Positions 7,127 to 16,884 of a DNA stretch of 36,854 nucleotides are shown here, piece after piece. The stretch's first letter is position 1. Each line of letters begins with the position of its first letter. Below the pieces are notes generated by a model. It was given only the letters and a program-made list of their open reading frames with translations, was not told the DNA's origin and ran no database searches. Position numbers and translations under genes: made by a program. Origin of the DNA: Rhodospirillaceae bacterium CCH5-H10 (lineage in GTDB: Bacteria; Pseudomonadota; Alphaproteobacteria; Reyranellales; Reyranellaceae); NCBI GenBank assembly GCA_001557035.1, contig LSKJ01000328.1, forward strand, positions 1-36,854, read 5' to 3'.

Positions 7127-7846
7127 ATGGACGCCAGCCTCGTTCCGGAAACGCCGCTCGGAAAGCTCGTGAAGTCGCTCCCCGAGCGGCTGGCCGAGCG
7201 TGTGCTGGAGGACGTGATGACGGGCCGCCTCAAGCCGGGTGACCGGCTGAAGGAGGAGCTGCTAGCCCAGACCCACGCGGTCAGCCGCGCCACGGTGCGC
7301 GAGGCGCTGATCGCGCTGGCGCGACAGGGCTATGTCGTGCGCATCCCGCGCTCGGGTGCGCGCATCGCGGAGTTCTCCCGCCAGGATCTCGACGACCTGT
7401 TCGAACTGCGCGCCGCGCTGCTCTCGACCGCGGCGGGCCGGTACACGCGGCAGGCCGGTCCGGCACAGCGGGCCGAGCTGGAGGCGCTGGTCGTCGATCT
7501 GGAAGGACTGGCCGCGAAGCCCGACACGTCACCGCAGGATTTCGCGACCCAGTCGGTGCGCATCCAGACATTCCTGACGGAGCGCTGCGGGAACAACCAT
7601 CTGCCCGACATGTACAAGCGGCTGGCAGGCATGGGCATGTGGCAGCTCATCCGCGGCCAGGCCAGCAGCTTCCTCACCCAGGCAGGACGCGCGGAGTCGG
7701 CGGCCGACTGGCGACGACTCGCCGATCGTGTCTCGGCCGGTGAGGCGGAGGAGGCGGAGCGTGCCGCCCGTCTGCTCCTCGAGCACTCCGCCGTTCGCGT
7801 GCGCCAGCATTTCGACGAGGCCGTGCGCTCGGGGCCTCGGCCCTAG
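7127..7846 (+). CDS. GntR-family regulator, FadR subgroup (FCD domain)
   Basis: 239-residue transcription factor. The winged helix-turn-helix spans about residues 18-85, with GRLKPGDRLKEELLA and VSRATVREALIALARQGYV. An all-helical effector domain follows (about 92-230). In typical FCD domains an Asp and three His bind a metal that helps hold a carboxylate ligand. Here the usual FH position reads IQTF, and the EHR position reads DWRR; only the last His (LLLEHSA) is clear, so the metal site seems degenerate. It faces the dioxygenase/Bug operon and most likely controls it in response to its substrate. Confidence 0.88.
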   Translation: MDASLVPETPLGKLVKSLPERLAERVLEDVMTGRLKPGDRLKEELLAQTHAVSRATVREALIALARQGYVVRIPRSGARIAEFSRQDLDDLFELRAALLSTAAGRYTRQAGPAQRAELEALVVDLEGLAAKPDTSPQDFATQSVRIQTFLTERCGNNHLPDMYKRLAGMGMWQLIRGQASSFLTQAGRAESAADWRRLADRVSAGEAEEAERAARLLLEHSAVRVRQHFDEAVRSGPRP

Positions 7847-7849
7847 CCG

Positions 7850-8137
7850 TCAGGCGATCCCGTCGATCACCTTCGCCAGCGCCACGTCCTTGAGCGACAG
7901 GCCGCCGGCATCGTGGGTCGAGAGCAGGATCTCGACCTTGTTGTAGACGTTCGACCATTCGGGATGATGGTCGGCCTTTTCCGCGGCCATCGCGACGCGG
8001 GTCATGAAGCCCCAGGCTTCGTTGAAGTCGGCGAACTTGAAGCTCTTCTGGATCGCATCGCGGCCACGTACCTTTTTCCAGCTCTTGATCGAGGCGAGTG
8101 CCTGCGTGCGGGCCTTGCCGGCGAGTTTGGCGGTCAT
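7850..8137 (-). CDS. phhB: Pterin-4a-carbinolamine dehydratase
   Basis: 95 residues, the usual family size. The core motif [18 protein letters not shown] (residues 53-70) carries the active-site His pair H57-H58 and the WSNVYNKV strand. The enzyme dehydrates 4a-hydroxytetrahydropterin, recycling the cofactor of aromatic amino acid hydroxylases. GAGGAGA lies before ATG 8137. The same reading frame runs open far upstream through the antisense of the ABC receptor gene; that part is not coding. No phenylalanine hydroxylase gene is in the window. It converges with the GntR gene, with 3 bases between the stops. Confidence 0.93.
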   Translation of the reverse strand: MTAKLAGKARTQALASIKSWKKVRGRDAIQKSFKFADFNEAWGFMTRVAMAAEKADHHPEWSNVYNKVEILLSTHDAGGLSLKDVALAKVIDGIA

Positions 8138-8218
8138 CTGTTCTCTCCTCAGTTGGCGTGAAGCTTGCCTCATCGCGTCGCAGCGGCCTAGGCTCCCCCC
8201 AACAAACCGGAGGCTTTC

Positions 8219-9757
8219 TTGAAGATCACCCGACGTACTGCCCTGCTTTCGACCACGGCCGCCCTGCTGGGCGCCACCGCCGCCTCGCCTGCGTCGGCGC
8301 AGAAGGCCGCCGACCAGTTGCGCATCCTGTTCAACGACGCCGTGCCCAACGTCGACATGTATTTCAACAGCCAGCGCACCGGGCTTATTTTGGCGCACCA
8401 GGCCTGGGACATGCTGGTGCATCGCGATCCCGCGACCTTCGAGATCAAGCCGTCGCTGGCCACCGACTGGAAGTTCACCGACGACAACACGCTCGATCTT
8501 ACGATCCGGCAGGGCGTGAAGTTCCATGACGGAAGCACGCTCTCGCCCGACGACGTCGTCTATACGATCAACATGGCGGCCGATCCCGCCTCCAAGGTGG
8601 CGACGCCCTCGAACTACGCCTGGATCGACAAGGCCGAGAAGACCGGCGACTGGACCGTGCGCATCAAGATGAAGCGTCCGACGCCGGCGGCGCTCGAATA
8701 TCTCGCCATGGTGACGCCGATCCATCCCAAGGCCTATCGCGAGAAGGTCGGCCCCGAGGGCTTCTCGGCCAAGCCGGTCGGCGCGGGTCCCTACAAGATC
8801 GTGAAGAACGACCAGGGCAAGGAGATCTTCTTCGAGCGCTTCGACGATTACTGGAAGGGCTCGCCCAAGGGCGTCCCGGCGATCAAGAAGCTGCATGTCC
8901 GCTTCGTGCCCGATCTCGCCACCGCGGTGACCGAGGTGCTGGCGCAGAAGGCCGACTGGATCTGGAACATCAATCCCGACCAGACCGACAGCATCAACAA
9001 GATGCCGTTCCTCCAGGCCGTGCGTCAGGAATCGATGCGCGTCGGCTATCTCTCGATCGATGCCGCCGGCCGCTCGGGCGCTGGCAATCCGCTCACCAAC
9101 CTCAAGGTGCGCCAGGCGATCTGGCACGCCGTCGACCGCAAGCAGTTCGCCGACAAGCTGGTCGGCGGCGGCAGCCGCGTGCCGCCCGCACCGTGCTTCC
9201 CCAGCCAGTTCGGTTGCGATGCCGATGCCGCGGTGAAGTACGACTACGATCCGGCCAAGGCCAAGGCGCTGCTGGCGGAAGCCGGCTTCCCCAACGGCTT
9301 CGACGTCGAGATGGTGAGCTACGTGCAGCCGACCTCGTGGGGCGCGGCGATCCAGAACTATCTCACCGCCGTCGGCATCCGCGCCAAGATCACCCAGCTC
9401 CAGGTCGCGCCGGCCATCCAGAAGGCCCAGAAGGGCGAGGCACCGCTCTACATGGGAAGCTGGGGCAGCTACTCGATCAACGACGTGTCGGCCATCATGC
9501 CCGTCATGTTCGGCGCCGGCGCGCTCGACAACTACTCGAAGGATCCCGAGCTCGAGAAGCTGATCGCCGAGGGCGGCGCCACCTCCAACACCGAGGCACG
9601 CAAGAAGGCCTACTCGGCGGCGGTGAAGATCGCGACCGAGAAGGCCTACTGGCTGCCGATCAACACCTACGTGAACACCTACGCCTTCTCGAAGGCGCTG
9701 GATTTCAAGACCTTCCCCGACGAGCTGCCGCGCTTCTACTTCGCGAAGTGGAAGTGA
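8219..9757 (+). CDS. ABC transporter substrate-binding protein, family 5 (dipeptide/oligopeptide type)
   Basis: 512-residue periplasmic receptor of the DppA/OppA family. A Tat-type leader ([18 protein letters not shown] to ASA) is followed by the family hallmarks: [32 protein letters not shown] and [10 protein letters not shown], then GAGPYKI and the [11 protein letters not shown] region. The start is TTG at 8219, five bases after GGAGG; no ATG or GTG fits the leader. It converges on the ABC operon at 9813-13502, which is almost surely its transporter although the two lie on opposite strands. The substrate may be a peptide, glutathione, opine or other small molecule; it cannot be fixed from sequence. 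Confidence 0.93.
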   Translation: MKITRRTALLSTTAALLGATAASPASAQKAADQLRILFNDAVPNVDMYFNSQRTGLILAHQAWDMLVHRDPATFEIKPSLATDWKFTDDNTLDLTIRQGVKFHDGSTLSPDDVVYTINMAADPASKVATPSNYAWIDKAEKTGDWTVRIKMKRPTPAALEYLAMVTPIHPKAYREKVGPEGFSAKPVGAGPYKIVKNDQGKEIFFERFDDYWKGSPKGVPAIKKLHVRFVPDLATAVTEVLAQKADWIWNINPDQTDSINKMPFLQAVRQESMRVGYLSIDAAGRSGAGNPLTNLKVRQAIWHAVDRKQFADKLVGGGSRVPPAPCFPSQFGCDADAAVKYDYDPAKAKALLAEAGFPNGFDVEMVSYVQPTSWGAAIQNYLTAVGIRAKITQLQVAPAIQKAQKGEAPLYMGSWGSYSINDVSAIMPVMFGAGALDNYSKDPELEKLIAEGGATSNTEARKKAYSAAVKIATEKAYWLPINTYVNTYAFSKALDFKTFPDELPRFYFAKWK

Positions 9758-9775
9758 CACGCCGAAGGCGTGTCA
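9755..9775. terminator. Strong hairpin at the end of the ABC receptor gene
   Basis: TGACACGCC (9755-9763) pairs perfectly with GGCGTGTCA (9767-9775) around a GAA loop. The stem includes the receptor's TGA stop. No clear T-run follows, so a terminator or RNA-stabilising role is inferred. Confidence 0.5.
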
Positions 9776-9797
9776 TCCCGAGCGCAGCCGAGGGATC
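9771..9797. repeat. Single arm of the dispersed palindromic repeat
   Basis: TGTCATCCCGAGCGCAGC followed by CGAGGGATCT closely matches one arm of the 99 bp elements at 21406, 21800 and 29211. It lies between two convergent gene ends. Only one arm is present. Confidence 0.7.
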
Positions 9798-9812
9798 TCT
9801 CGTCGAGGGATC

Positions 9813-10771
9813 TTAAGGAACCAGCAGACACTCCACGCCGCCGCCGGGCCGAGGCCTGAGCGGCGGCGTTTGCGTCGAGCAGCGCGGCTCGGCGATCGGG
9901 CAGCGCGGATGGAAGCGGCAGCCCGGCGGGATGTTGGCCGGGTCGGGCATGACGTCGCCCAGACCCACGTCGGGCACGCCGAGGCCGGGCTCCGGCGTCA
10001 GCACAGAGGCGAGCAGGGCCTTGGTGTAGGGATGCTCCGGGTCGTGGAACAGCGCCTGCGTCGGCTTCTTCTCGACGATGCGGCCGAGATACATGACCGC
10101 CACCTCGGTCGCGACGTGCTCGACGACCGCGAGGTTGTGGCTGATGAACAGATAGGTGAGGCCGAGGTCGCGGCGCAGTTCGGCCAGCAGGTTCAGGATC
10201 TGCGCCTGCACCGAGACGTCGAGCGCCGAAGTCGGTTCGTCGCACACCACGATGCGCGGCCGCAGCACGAGGGCGCGCGCAATGGCGACGCGCTGGCGCT
10301 GGCCGCCGGACAGCTCGGCCGGCAGGCGGTTGCCCATCTCGCCGGGCAGTCCGACACGGGTCAGCATCTCGTCGACCCGCTTGGCGATCTCGGCGCGCGA
10401 GAAGGTGCCCTGCGCCTGAAGCGGCATCGCCACGATGTCGCGGATGCGCGTCAGCGGATTGAGCGAAGAGAACGGATCCTGGAACACCGGCTGGATCAGC
10501 CGCGCGCGGGCCTTGCGATCCATGTCGACGATGCGCTGGCCCTCGACCGCGATGTCGCCGGAGTCGGGAGTCAGCAGGCCCAGGATCAGGCGGGCGAGGG
10601 TGGACTTGCCGCAGCCCGATTCGCCCACGACCCCGAGCACGCCGCCCGGCGGCACGGCAAACGAGACGCCGTCGACGGCGACGACGCGACGATCCTTGCC
10701 CAGGATGCCGCCCGAGACACGGAAGGTCTTGCCGACGGACCTGAGTTCGATGGCGGGTTGGGGAGTCGCGG

Positions 10772-10775
<4 letters not shown>
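9813..10775 (-). CDS. Peptide-type ABC transporter ATP-binding protein (DppF/OppF type)
   Basis: 320-residue ATPase. Walker A is GESGCGKST at 51-59, signature LSGGQ at 155-159 and Walker B IVVCDEP at 175-181, followed by the H-loop SHNLAVVEH. The C-terminal extension with CRFHPRCPIAEPRC is the oligopeptide/dipeptide (HPY) domain, whose cysteines resemble the cluster site known in DppD/DppF proteins. It is last in a four-gene leftward operon and overlaps the preceding ATPase gene by 4 bases. It powers uptake together with the DppD-type partner. Confidence 0.95.
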
Positions 10776-11724
<949 letters not shown>

Positions 11725-11728
<4 letters not shown>

Positions 11729-12591
11729 GAGCGGGACCGCGTTCCGAAAGCGTCGCGCAACCCGTCGCCCAGCAGGTTGATGCCCAGCACCAGCACGAAC
11801 AGCGCCACGCCCGGGATCACGATCACCCAGGGGCTGAAGAACATGTAGTCCTTGGCTTCGGCGATCATCAGTCCCCAGGAGGGCAGCGGCGGCGGCACGC
11901 CGAGGCCGAGGAACGACAGCGTCGCCTCGAGCAGGATGGCGAGCGCGATCTCGAGCGTCGCCACCACGACGAGGTGGCTCGCGATGTTGGGCAGCACCTC
12001 GCGCGACAGAACGCGGAAGCGCGAGCAGCCGGCGCACCAGGCGGCCGCCACGAAGTCGAGGTTGCGCACCTGCATGGAGGTCGAGCGCGCGACGACGGCG
12101 AAGCGGTCCCACAGGAGCAGGCCGAGCGTCAGCACCAGCAGCGTCATCGAGGTGCCGAGCAGGCCGACGACGGCGAGTGCCACGAGGACGACCGGAATGG
12201 AAAGGCGGGTGGTGATGGCGAACAGCACGGCATCGTCGATGCGCCCGCCGAAGAAGCCACCCAGCACGCCCATGGTGATGCCGATCAGGCCCGAGACGAT
12301 GGTGACGGTGACGCCGATCAGCATCGAGATGCGGCAGCCCCAGATCAGGCGCGAGAGATAATCGCGGCCGAGCTGGTCGGTGCCGAGGATGAAGTCGGGA
12401 TTGTGCCCCTCCATCCAGAACGGCACGAGCAGGCGGCGGTTGAGGTCCTGCGCGAACGGATCGTGCGGCACGATCAGCGGCGCGAAGATGGCGCAGAACA
12501 GCGCAATGCCGACGATGACGGCGCCGATCCAGGTGCCGGCGCTTCTCCAGCCCCGGCGCGGGCCGGCATTGACGGTGACAGTGGCGCTCAT
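11725..12591 (-). CDS. Peptide-type ABC transporter permease (DppC/OppC type)
   Basis: 288-residue inner-membrane permease with about six membrane segments. The N-terminal segment WIGAVIVGIALFCAIFAPLI is typical of DppC, followed by PHDPFAQDLNRRL and the family motif FILGTDQLGRDYLSRLIWG. The EAA loop that contacts the ATPases lies around FVAAAWCAGCSRFRVLSREVLPN (about 190-210). It overlaps both neighbours by 4 bases (ATGA and GTGA), so the four transporter genes are tightly coupled. Confidence 0.94.
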
Positions 12592-13502
12592 GCCCGGAGC
12601 CTCGGGTCGAGCACCGCATTCAGCAGGTCGGAGACCATCGTCAGGGCCACATAGATGACGGCGAGGACCAGCACGACGGCCTGCACCACCGGGAAGTCGT
12701 TCTTGGCGATGCTCTCCCAGGCGAGGAAGCCGACACCGTGCAGCGCGAAGACCTGCTCGATGACGATCGAACCGCCCAGCATGAAGCCCAGCTGCACGGC
12801 GGCGATCGCCACGACGGGGATGGCGGCGTTGCGCAGCGCATGCTTCAGCAGGATGGAGGCGCGTGACAGGCCCTTGGCGCGGGCCGTGCGGATATAGTCG
12901 CTGCTCATCGCCTGGATCATGCCGGCGCGCGTGAGGCGCGTGAGGGCGGGCACCGCGGAGAAGGAGAGCACGATGCCAGGCATCACGAAATGCTCCCACG
13001 AGCCGGTGCCCGAGATCGGCAGCCAGCCCAGGGTGAGGCCGAAGATGATCATCAGCAGCAGGCCGAGCCAGAAGGACGGCATCGCCTGGCCGATCAGGGC
13101 GACCATCTGCACGGCGCGATCGAAGTTGGTATTCTCGCGCACCGCCGCGAGGATGCCCATGGGGATCGAGATGAGCAGCGCGAGCGAAAGGCCCGTCAGG
13201 CCGAGCGTCAGCGTCACCGGCATGCGCTCGGCGATCAGGGTCGAGACGCGCGTCTGGAAGAAATAGCTGTTGCCGAGATCGCCGGTCACGGCGCGGCCGA
13301 CCCAGTCGAAGAACTGCGTGAGCACGGGGCGGTCGAGGCCATAGGCCTTGCGGACCGCCTCGATGTCGGCGGCCGTGGCATTGGGACCGGCGATCGAGAT
13401 GGCGAGATCGCCCGACAGGCGCGTCAGGACGAACGCGAGCGTCATGACGGTCGCGGCGACGAGCAGCGCCACGATCAGGCGGCGGACAAGGAAACGAAGC
13501 AT
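12588..13502 (-). CDS. Peptide-type ABC transporter permease (DppB/OppB type)
   Basis: 304-residue inner-membrane permease and first gene of the transporter operon. The N-terminus MLRFLVRRLIVALLV and the LGLDRPVLTQFF-like stretch (YGLDRPVLTQFFDWV) are classic for DppB. Six membrane segments are visible. The EAA loop is SSDYIRTARAKGLSRASILLKHALRN, about 202-227. The C-terminus SDLLNAVLDPRLRA is also standard. Its start is 137 bases from the divergent zincin gene, so the promoter must lie in 13503-13639. No clear -35/-10 pair stands out there. Confidence 0.94.
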   Translation of the reverse strand: MLRFLVRRLIVALLVAATVMTLAFVLTRLSGDLAISIAGPNATAADIEAVRKAYGLDRPVLTQFFDWVGRAVTGDLGNSYFFQTRVSTLIAERMPVTLTLGLTGLSLALLISIPMGILAAVRENTNFDRAVQMVALIGQAMPSFWLGLLLMIIFGLTLGWLPISGTGSWEHFVMPGIVLSFSAVPALTRLTRAGMIQAMSSDYIRTARAKGLSRASILLKHALRNAAIPVVAIAAVQLGFMLGGSIVIEQVFALHGVGFLAWESIAKNDFPVVQAVVLVLAVIYVALTMVSDLLNAVLDPRLRA

Positions 13503-13639
13503 TTGCGGCGGTTAGCCTAAAGGGGATCGGTCAGGAAGGCGATCATGCGAATACCGCGCCAAACCTCCTGACAGCAAGCGCCACAAACGGTCACGACGGA
13601 GCGCTTGGCGAGGGCGCGCTGGTCCTATAAGGGGGAGTC

Positions 13640-14095
13640 ATGCCGGTCTTCAACAATCCTCGGCGCACGCCCTGCTTTGGCCTGGCGCCCACACTGGAGG
13701 ATTTCGAAGCGATCGCCGCCGAGGCGCTCGCGACGATCCCCGAGGAGTTTCGCAAGCACATCGGCAACGTGCGCATCCAGATCGACGACTTCCCGTCCGA
13801 CGAGATCGAGAAGCAGATGGAACTCGATACGCCGTTCGACCTGCTCGGTCTGTATCAGGGCGTGTCGATGATGGAGCGCGGCGCGGGCCATGTCGCCAAC
13901 GACATCGACCGCATCTTCCTCTATCGCCGCCCGATTCTCGACTACTGGTGCGAATCGGGCGAGGACCTGCCGCACATCGTGCGCCATGTGCTCATCCACG
14001 AGATCGGCCACCATTTCGGCTTGAGCGACGACGACATGGAAGCGATCGAAGCGAAGGCGGAAGAAGAATCGCAGCGCGTCCAGCCGAACGCCTGA
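13640..14095 (+). CDS. Minimal zincin-type metallopeptidase (HExxH, DUF1025-like)
   Basis: 151-residue soluble protein with the zinc motif HEIGHH at 120-125, followed by FGLSDDDM whose Asp130 or Asp131 is the likely third ligand in this family. The N-terminal part (PTLEDFEAIAAEALATIP) and NDIDRIFLYRRPI are also family marks. There is no signal peptide. GGGGGAG precedes the ATG. The family is widespread and small; its natural substrate is unknown. It converges with the SOD gene, the gap holding a palindromic repeat. Confidence 0.9.
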   Translation: MPVFNNPRRTPCFGLAPTLEDFEAIAAEALATIPEEFRKHIGNVRIQIDDFPSDEIEKQMELDTPFDLLGLYQGVSMMERGAGHVANDIDRIFLYRRPILDYWCESGEDLPHIVRHVLIHEIGHHFGLSDDDMEAIEAKAEEESQRVQPNA

Positions 14096-14102
14096 CACTC
14101 CC

Positions 14103-14143
14103 GTCGTCTCGACCGTAGCGCGCAGCGCGGAGCGGAGAGACCT
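14103..14143. repeat. Diverged palindromic repeat between convergent genes
   Basis: GTCTC at 14106-14110 and GAGAC at 14137-14141 flank a GCGC-rich centre. The text GTCGTCTCGACC...GGAGAGACCTT resembles a distant version of the dispersed palindromic repeats in this window. It lies between two gene ends (14095 and 14170) and may act as a bidirectional terminator. Confidence 0.45.
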
Positions 14144-14169
14144 TGGCCCGACGATTTGCCGGCTTTGCT

Positions 14170-14883
14170 TTAAACCCGCATGGCCTCGCGATAGAGGCGC
14201 TCTGCGTTCGTCCACTTGATCGCCTGCACGAAGGCCTCGATGTAGTTCGCGATGTCGGAGCCGTAGTCGGCTGAGTAGGCGTGCTCGTACATGTCGATCA
14301 CGAGAAGCGGGACAGCGGCGGCCGGTGCCATCGAATCGTTTTCGGCGCGGTAGTTGAAGAGGCGCTTGTCGCGCGGCGCATAAGCCAGGATCACCCAGCC
14401 GGTCCCCGAGTCCAGAGACCTGGCCGTGCTGACGAACTCCGCTTTCCAGCGGTCGAGACTGCCGAAGTCGCGGGACAGAGCTTGCGCCAGGAGACCGGAC
14501 GGCTGGGTGGGCGCTTCGGCGAGCCCGTCGAAGTAGATTTCGTGGAGCACCACCGCGTTGTGCGCGGCCTGCTCCTCGCGTTTCAACGCACCGACCTGCC
14601 CGGGTGGCGCGTCCGCGAAGTCGATCTTCGCCAGTTGCTCGCCAATCTCGTTCAACTTCTTCACGGTGCCGGCATACTCCATGTCGTGATGGGCACGCAG
14701 GAGATTGGGCGACAACCCCTTCACCTTCTCGGGGTTGATGGTCAGGGGCTTGGGGATCGCCTTCGGGACGGGAACGGCGCTTGCCAGTTGCGGCGGCACC
14801 TGCTGGGCACGTGCACCAACGGCGATGGCGCCCACCAGCAGGCCGGCGCCCGCAGCCACGGAACGGCGCGAGATGGCGGTCAT
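14170..14883 (-). CDS. Tat-exported Fe/Mn superoxide dismutase-like protein
   Basis: 237 residues. The leader MTAISRRSVAAGAGLLVGAI to ARAQ has a Tat-like RR. Then comes a Fe/Mn-SOD fold about residues 55-235. The four metal ligands are in place: H65 (LLRAHHDMEY), H114 (VVLHEIY), D197 and H201 (DMYEHAYSADY). Second-shell residues differ from classical SODs: by alignment to SodB, His30 becomes Glu69, the gateway Tyr34 becomes Thr73 and Gln69 becomes Ala110. So it may be a weak SOD or have another role. AGGAG precedes the ATG. It follows the DUF1254 gene by 34 bases and probably ends that operon. Confidence 0.85.
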   Translation of the reverse strand: MTAISRRSVAAGAGLLVGAIAVGARAQQVPPQLASAVPVPKAIPKPLTINPEKVKGLSPNLLRAHHDMEYAGTVKKLNEIGEQLAKIDFADAPPGQVGALKREEQAAHNAVVLHEIYFDGLAEAPTQPSGLLAQALSRDFGSLDRWKAEFVSTARSLDSGTGWVILAYAPRDKRLFNYRAENDSMAPAAAVPLLVIDMYEHAYSADYGSDIANYIEAFVQAIKWTNAERLYREAMRV

Positions 14884-14917
14884 GGAGACTCCTGCGTGTT
14901 CTCGGGAGGAACGCCGG

Positions 14918-16345
14918 TCAGGGGGAGGAGTTGCGTTGCACCGGAGGCACCCGGTAGCGCCCCTCGATCAATGCCTCGTCGGGGAGAAAGGCACGCAGCA
15001 CGAGGCGCATCGGTCCTGCGGGAGCGGGGAGCCAGTTTGCCGTCCGGTCGCTCGAAGGACGTTCGCGCTGAATGTAGATCGTGAGCGATCCATCGGCGCC
15101 TTGAACCAGGTCGGGGGTCCTGTCGCCGATCGAATAGCGGTCGATGGCATTTTCGCTGAAGTATGCGCGACCTTCCGGCGTGACTTCGTAGGCGGACAGG
15201 GACCAGAAAGCGCGCACCGGCGGAAGGCGCCCGGCGGGGAAGGTGAGCACATAGCGGTCCGCGCCCGACAGAGGCAGCCGCTCCGAATCCACGACACAGG
15301 TCACATAGACCGCTTCGCCCGGCATCAGCGCACCGAGCGCCGTCAAGGCGGTGGCGGCACGATAGAGATAGTCGTCGCCGAAATTGCCGAAATGCCGCTC
15401 GCCATAGGTCCAGCCGTCGACCGTGCGGCCGTGTCCGGCGGCGGCGCGGATCTCGGCATGGCCCTGCTCGATGCCGGCAAGGATGGCGCGCCGTTCGGTC
15501 TCGGTGAAGGCGCGCCGGTCGAACTTGCGCCCGGGCTTCAGCTTCAGCGGTGCCAGCGCCTCGAACAGCGGGCGGTCACGCGCGGGCAATGGACTTTCGC
15601 CAAGGGCCCGCATGCCGATGTCGAACAGATCGAAGGGCTCGCCGGGATGGGCGGCCGGCCAGTCGGCCACGGGTTCGGGCGGCGCCTGCGTGCGGAAGCG
15701 CATGAGTTCGCCTGTTTCGAGGATGCGCCGTTCGTTGCGCATGTCCGGTGTTTCGAGCAGCACACGGCTCTGCAGGATGCGCACGCGATCGAGCTCCTCG
15801 GGCCCGTCGACCAGGATGCGGCCCAGAAGCCAGACCGATGTCGTCGGCGCCCGGACCAGCGTGACGTCGCCCGGCGCATCGCCTTTCCACGCCGGTCCGA
15901 CGATCATGTGCGTGGCCTGTCCCTTGCTCCCGAGCCGATGGCTGACGACGAGGAAATTGTCGGTGAACAGGTCGATGAAGGCATAGCTGTAGTAGAGGTC
16001 GCCCACCGGCGGCAGGGTGAGGAACAGCGGTTCCAGCGTGAGATCGAGCCAGGCCGAGGAATAGAGCGTGTCGGCATTGGGCATCGTCATGTCGCGCGTG
16101 CCCGGATCGGCGAGCGTCGGCATGTGGCGGAAGCGGTTGAGCCGCTGGCGCTGCGGATTGGCTTCGTCGACCGTCGCGCGCCAGCGGGCGCAATACATCT
16201 CGTAGATCGGGAAGAGATAGATCGTGGCGCGACGCGCGAGGTCGCGGAGGGTCGTCTGTGTGTCCTGGGCCCGCGCGCCCTGGGCTCGGGCGAGCGCCGG
16301 CAGGGCGACCAGGCTGGCGAGCGCGGCGCGACGGCCGATGCTCAC
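14918..16345 (-). CDS. DUF1254/DUF1214-domain exported protein
   Basis: 475-residue protein with a Tat-like leader (VSIGRRAALASLVALPALARAQ). The N-terminal DUF1254 part has IYLFPIYEMYCARW and NADTLYSSAWLDL. The C-terminal DUF1214 part has RAFWSLSAYE, YSIGDRTPDL and the closing NWLPAPAGPMRLVLRAFLP. These paired domains are common in secreted bacterial proteins of unknown biochemical role. The start is GTG at 16345, overlapping the mug-like gene's stop as GTGA; a longer ATG frame would put the leader inside the protein. No catalytic site is evident to me. Confidence 0.88.
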   Translation of the reverse strand: MSIGRRAALASLVALPALARAQGARAQDTQTTLRDLARRATIYLFPIYEMYCARWRATVDEANPQRQRLNRFRHMPTLADPGTRDMTMPNADTLYSSAWLDLTLEPLFLTLPPVGDLYYSYAFIDLFTDNFLVVSHRLGSKGQATHMIVGPAWKGDAPGDVTLVRAPTTSVWLLGRILVDGPEELDRVRILQSRVLLETPDMRNERRILETGELMRFRTQAPPEPVADWPAAHPGEPFDLFDIGMRALGESPLPARDRPLFEALAPLKLKPGRKFDRRAFTETERRAILAGIEQGHAEIRAAAGHGRTVDGWTYGERHFGNFGDDYLYRAATALTALGALMPGEAVYVTCVVDSERLPLSGADRYVLTFPAGRLPPVRAFWSLSAYEVTPEGRAYFSENAIDRYSIGDRTPDLVQGADGSLTIYIQRERPSSDRTANWLPAPAGPMRLVLRAFLPDEALIEGRYRVPPVQRNSSP

Positions 16346-16884
16346 GCCGCACGCTCGCGCAGACGTCGCCGTTCGGCGACGAAGGAAGCGGCTTCCTGCC
16401 ACGGTTCGAGGGTCCAGAAGGAGCGGGCGCGCCCCGAGGGCGAGGCCAGCACGAAGGCCACGGCCCCTTCGAGAAGCTCGACCTGGCGACCATAGGCGGG
16501 CGTCTTGATGCCGAGAGCCAGCGACGCGGCATTCTTGGAGGTGAAGGCAATGGCGGCAGGACGGAAGCGCCGAAGCTTGGCGTGCAGCGACGGCGCGTCC
16601 ATCGCCGCGGGCGTCAGCTCGTGATCCGATCCGACCTCCGTCTTGTTGAGGTCGGTCAGTCCCAGCCCGAGGTCGAGCAACTCGGGGAAACGCTGGGGCG
16701 ATAGCCGCTCCGGCGTCAGGCCGACCGCGTGAAGGGTCGGCCAGAAGGCATTGCCGGGATTGGCGTAGTAGGCGCGCGCCTTGAACGAGACCGGGCTGGG
16801 CGCGGTGCCGCAGAACACCAGGTCGAGACCGGGCGCCAGCAGGTCCGGGATGAGATGGTTACTCCGCCTTGATGCCTGCGGCAC
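16342..16884 (-). CDS. mug: Mismatch-specific uracil/thymine DNA glycosylase (Mug family)
   Basis: 180 residues, cytoplasmic, base-excision repair of G:U or G:T mismatches. Family marks: VFCGTAPS at 23-30, YYANPGNAFW at 39-48, GLTDLNK at 75-81 and SPSGRAR near the C-terminus. In E. coli Mug the first motif is GINPG with the water-activating Asn; here that place is Ala29 and the partner motif NPSGLS reads SPSGRA. This matches the Deinococcus-like Mug group, where an Asp takes the catalytic role; D78 or D87 could serve here. The start at 16884 overlaps the end of the Bug gene by 26 bases, and the stop overlaps DUF1254 by 4 bases. Confidence 0.88.
   Translation of the reverse strand: MPQASRRSNHLIPDLLAPGLDLVFCGTAPSPVSFKARAYYANPGNAFWPTLHAVGLTPERLSPQRFPELLDLGLGLTDLNKTEVGSDHELTPAAMDAPSLHAKLRRFRPAAIAFTSKNAASLALGIKTPAYGRQVELLEGAVAFVLASPSGRARSFWTLEPWQEAASFVAERRRLRERAA

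Noticed and set aside
8138..9760. Upstream extension of the pterin dehydratase frame to a 636-residue protein
   Set aside because: The extra part is antisense to the ABC receptor. The dehydratase has its own ATG and ribosome site at the normal family length.
13575..13607. CAAGCGC / GCGCTTG inverted repeat before the zincin gene
   Set aside because: A 7 bp stem with a loop of about 19 bases in GC-rich DNA is weak, and no regulator is nearby.
13605..13631. Possible promoter TTGGCG...TATAAG before the zincin gene
   Set aside because: The 15-base spacer is too short, and the start point would leave almost no leader while a strong ribosome site is present.
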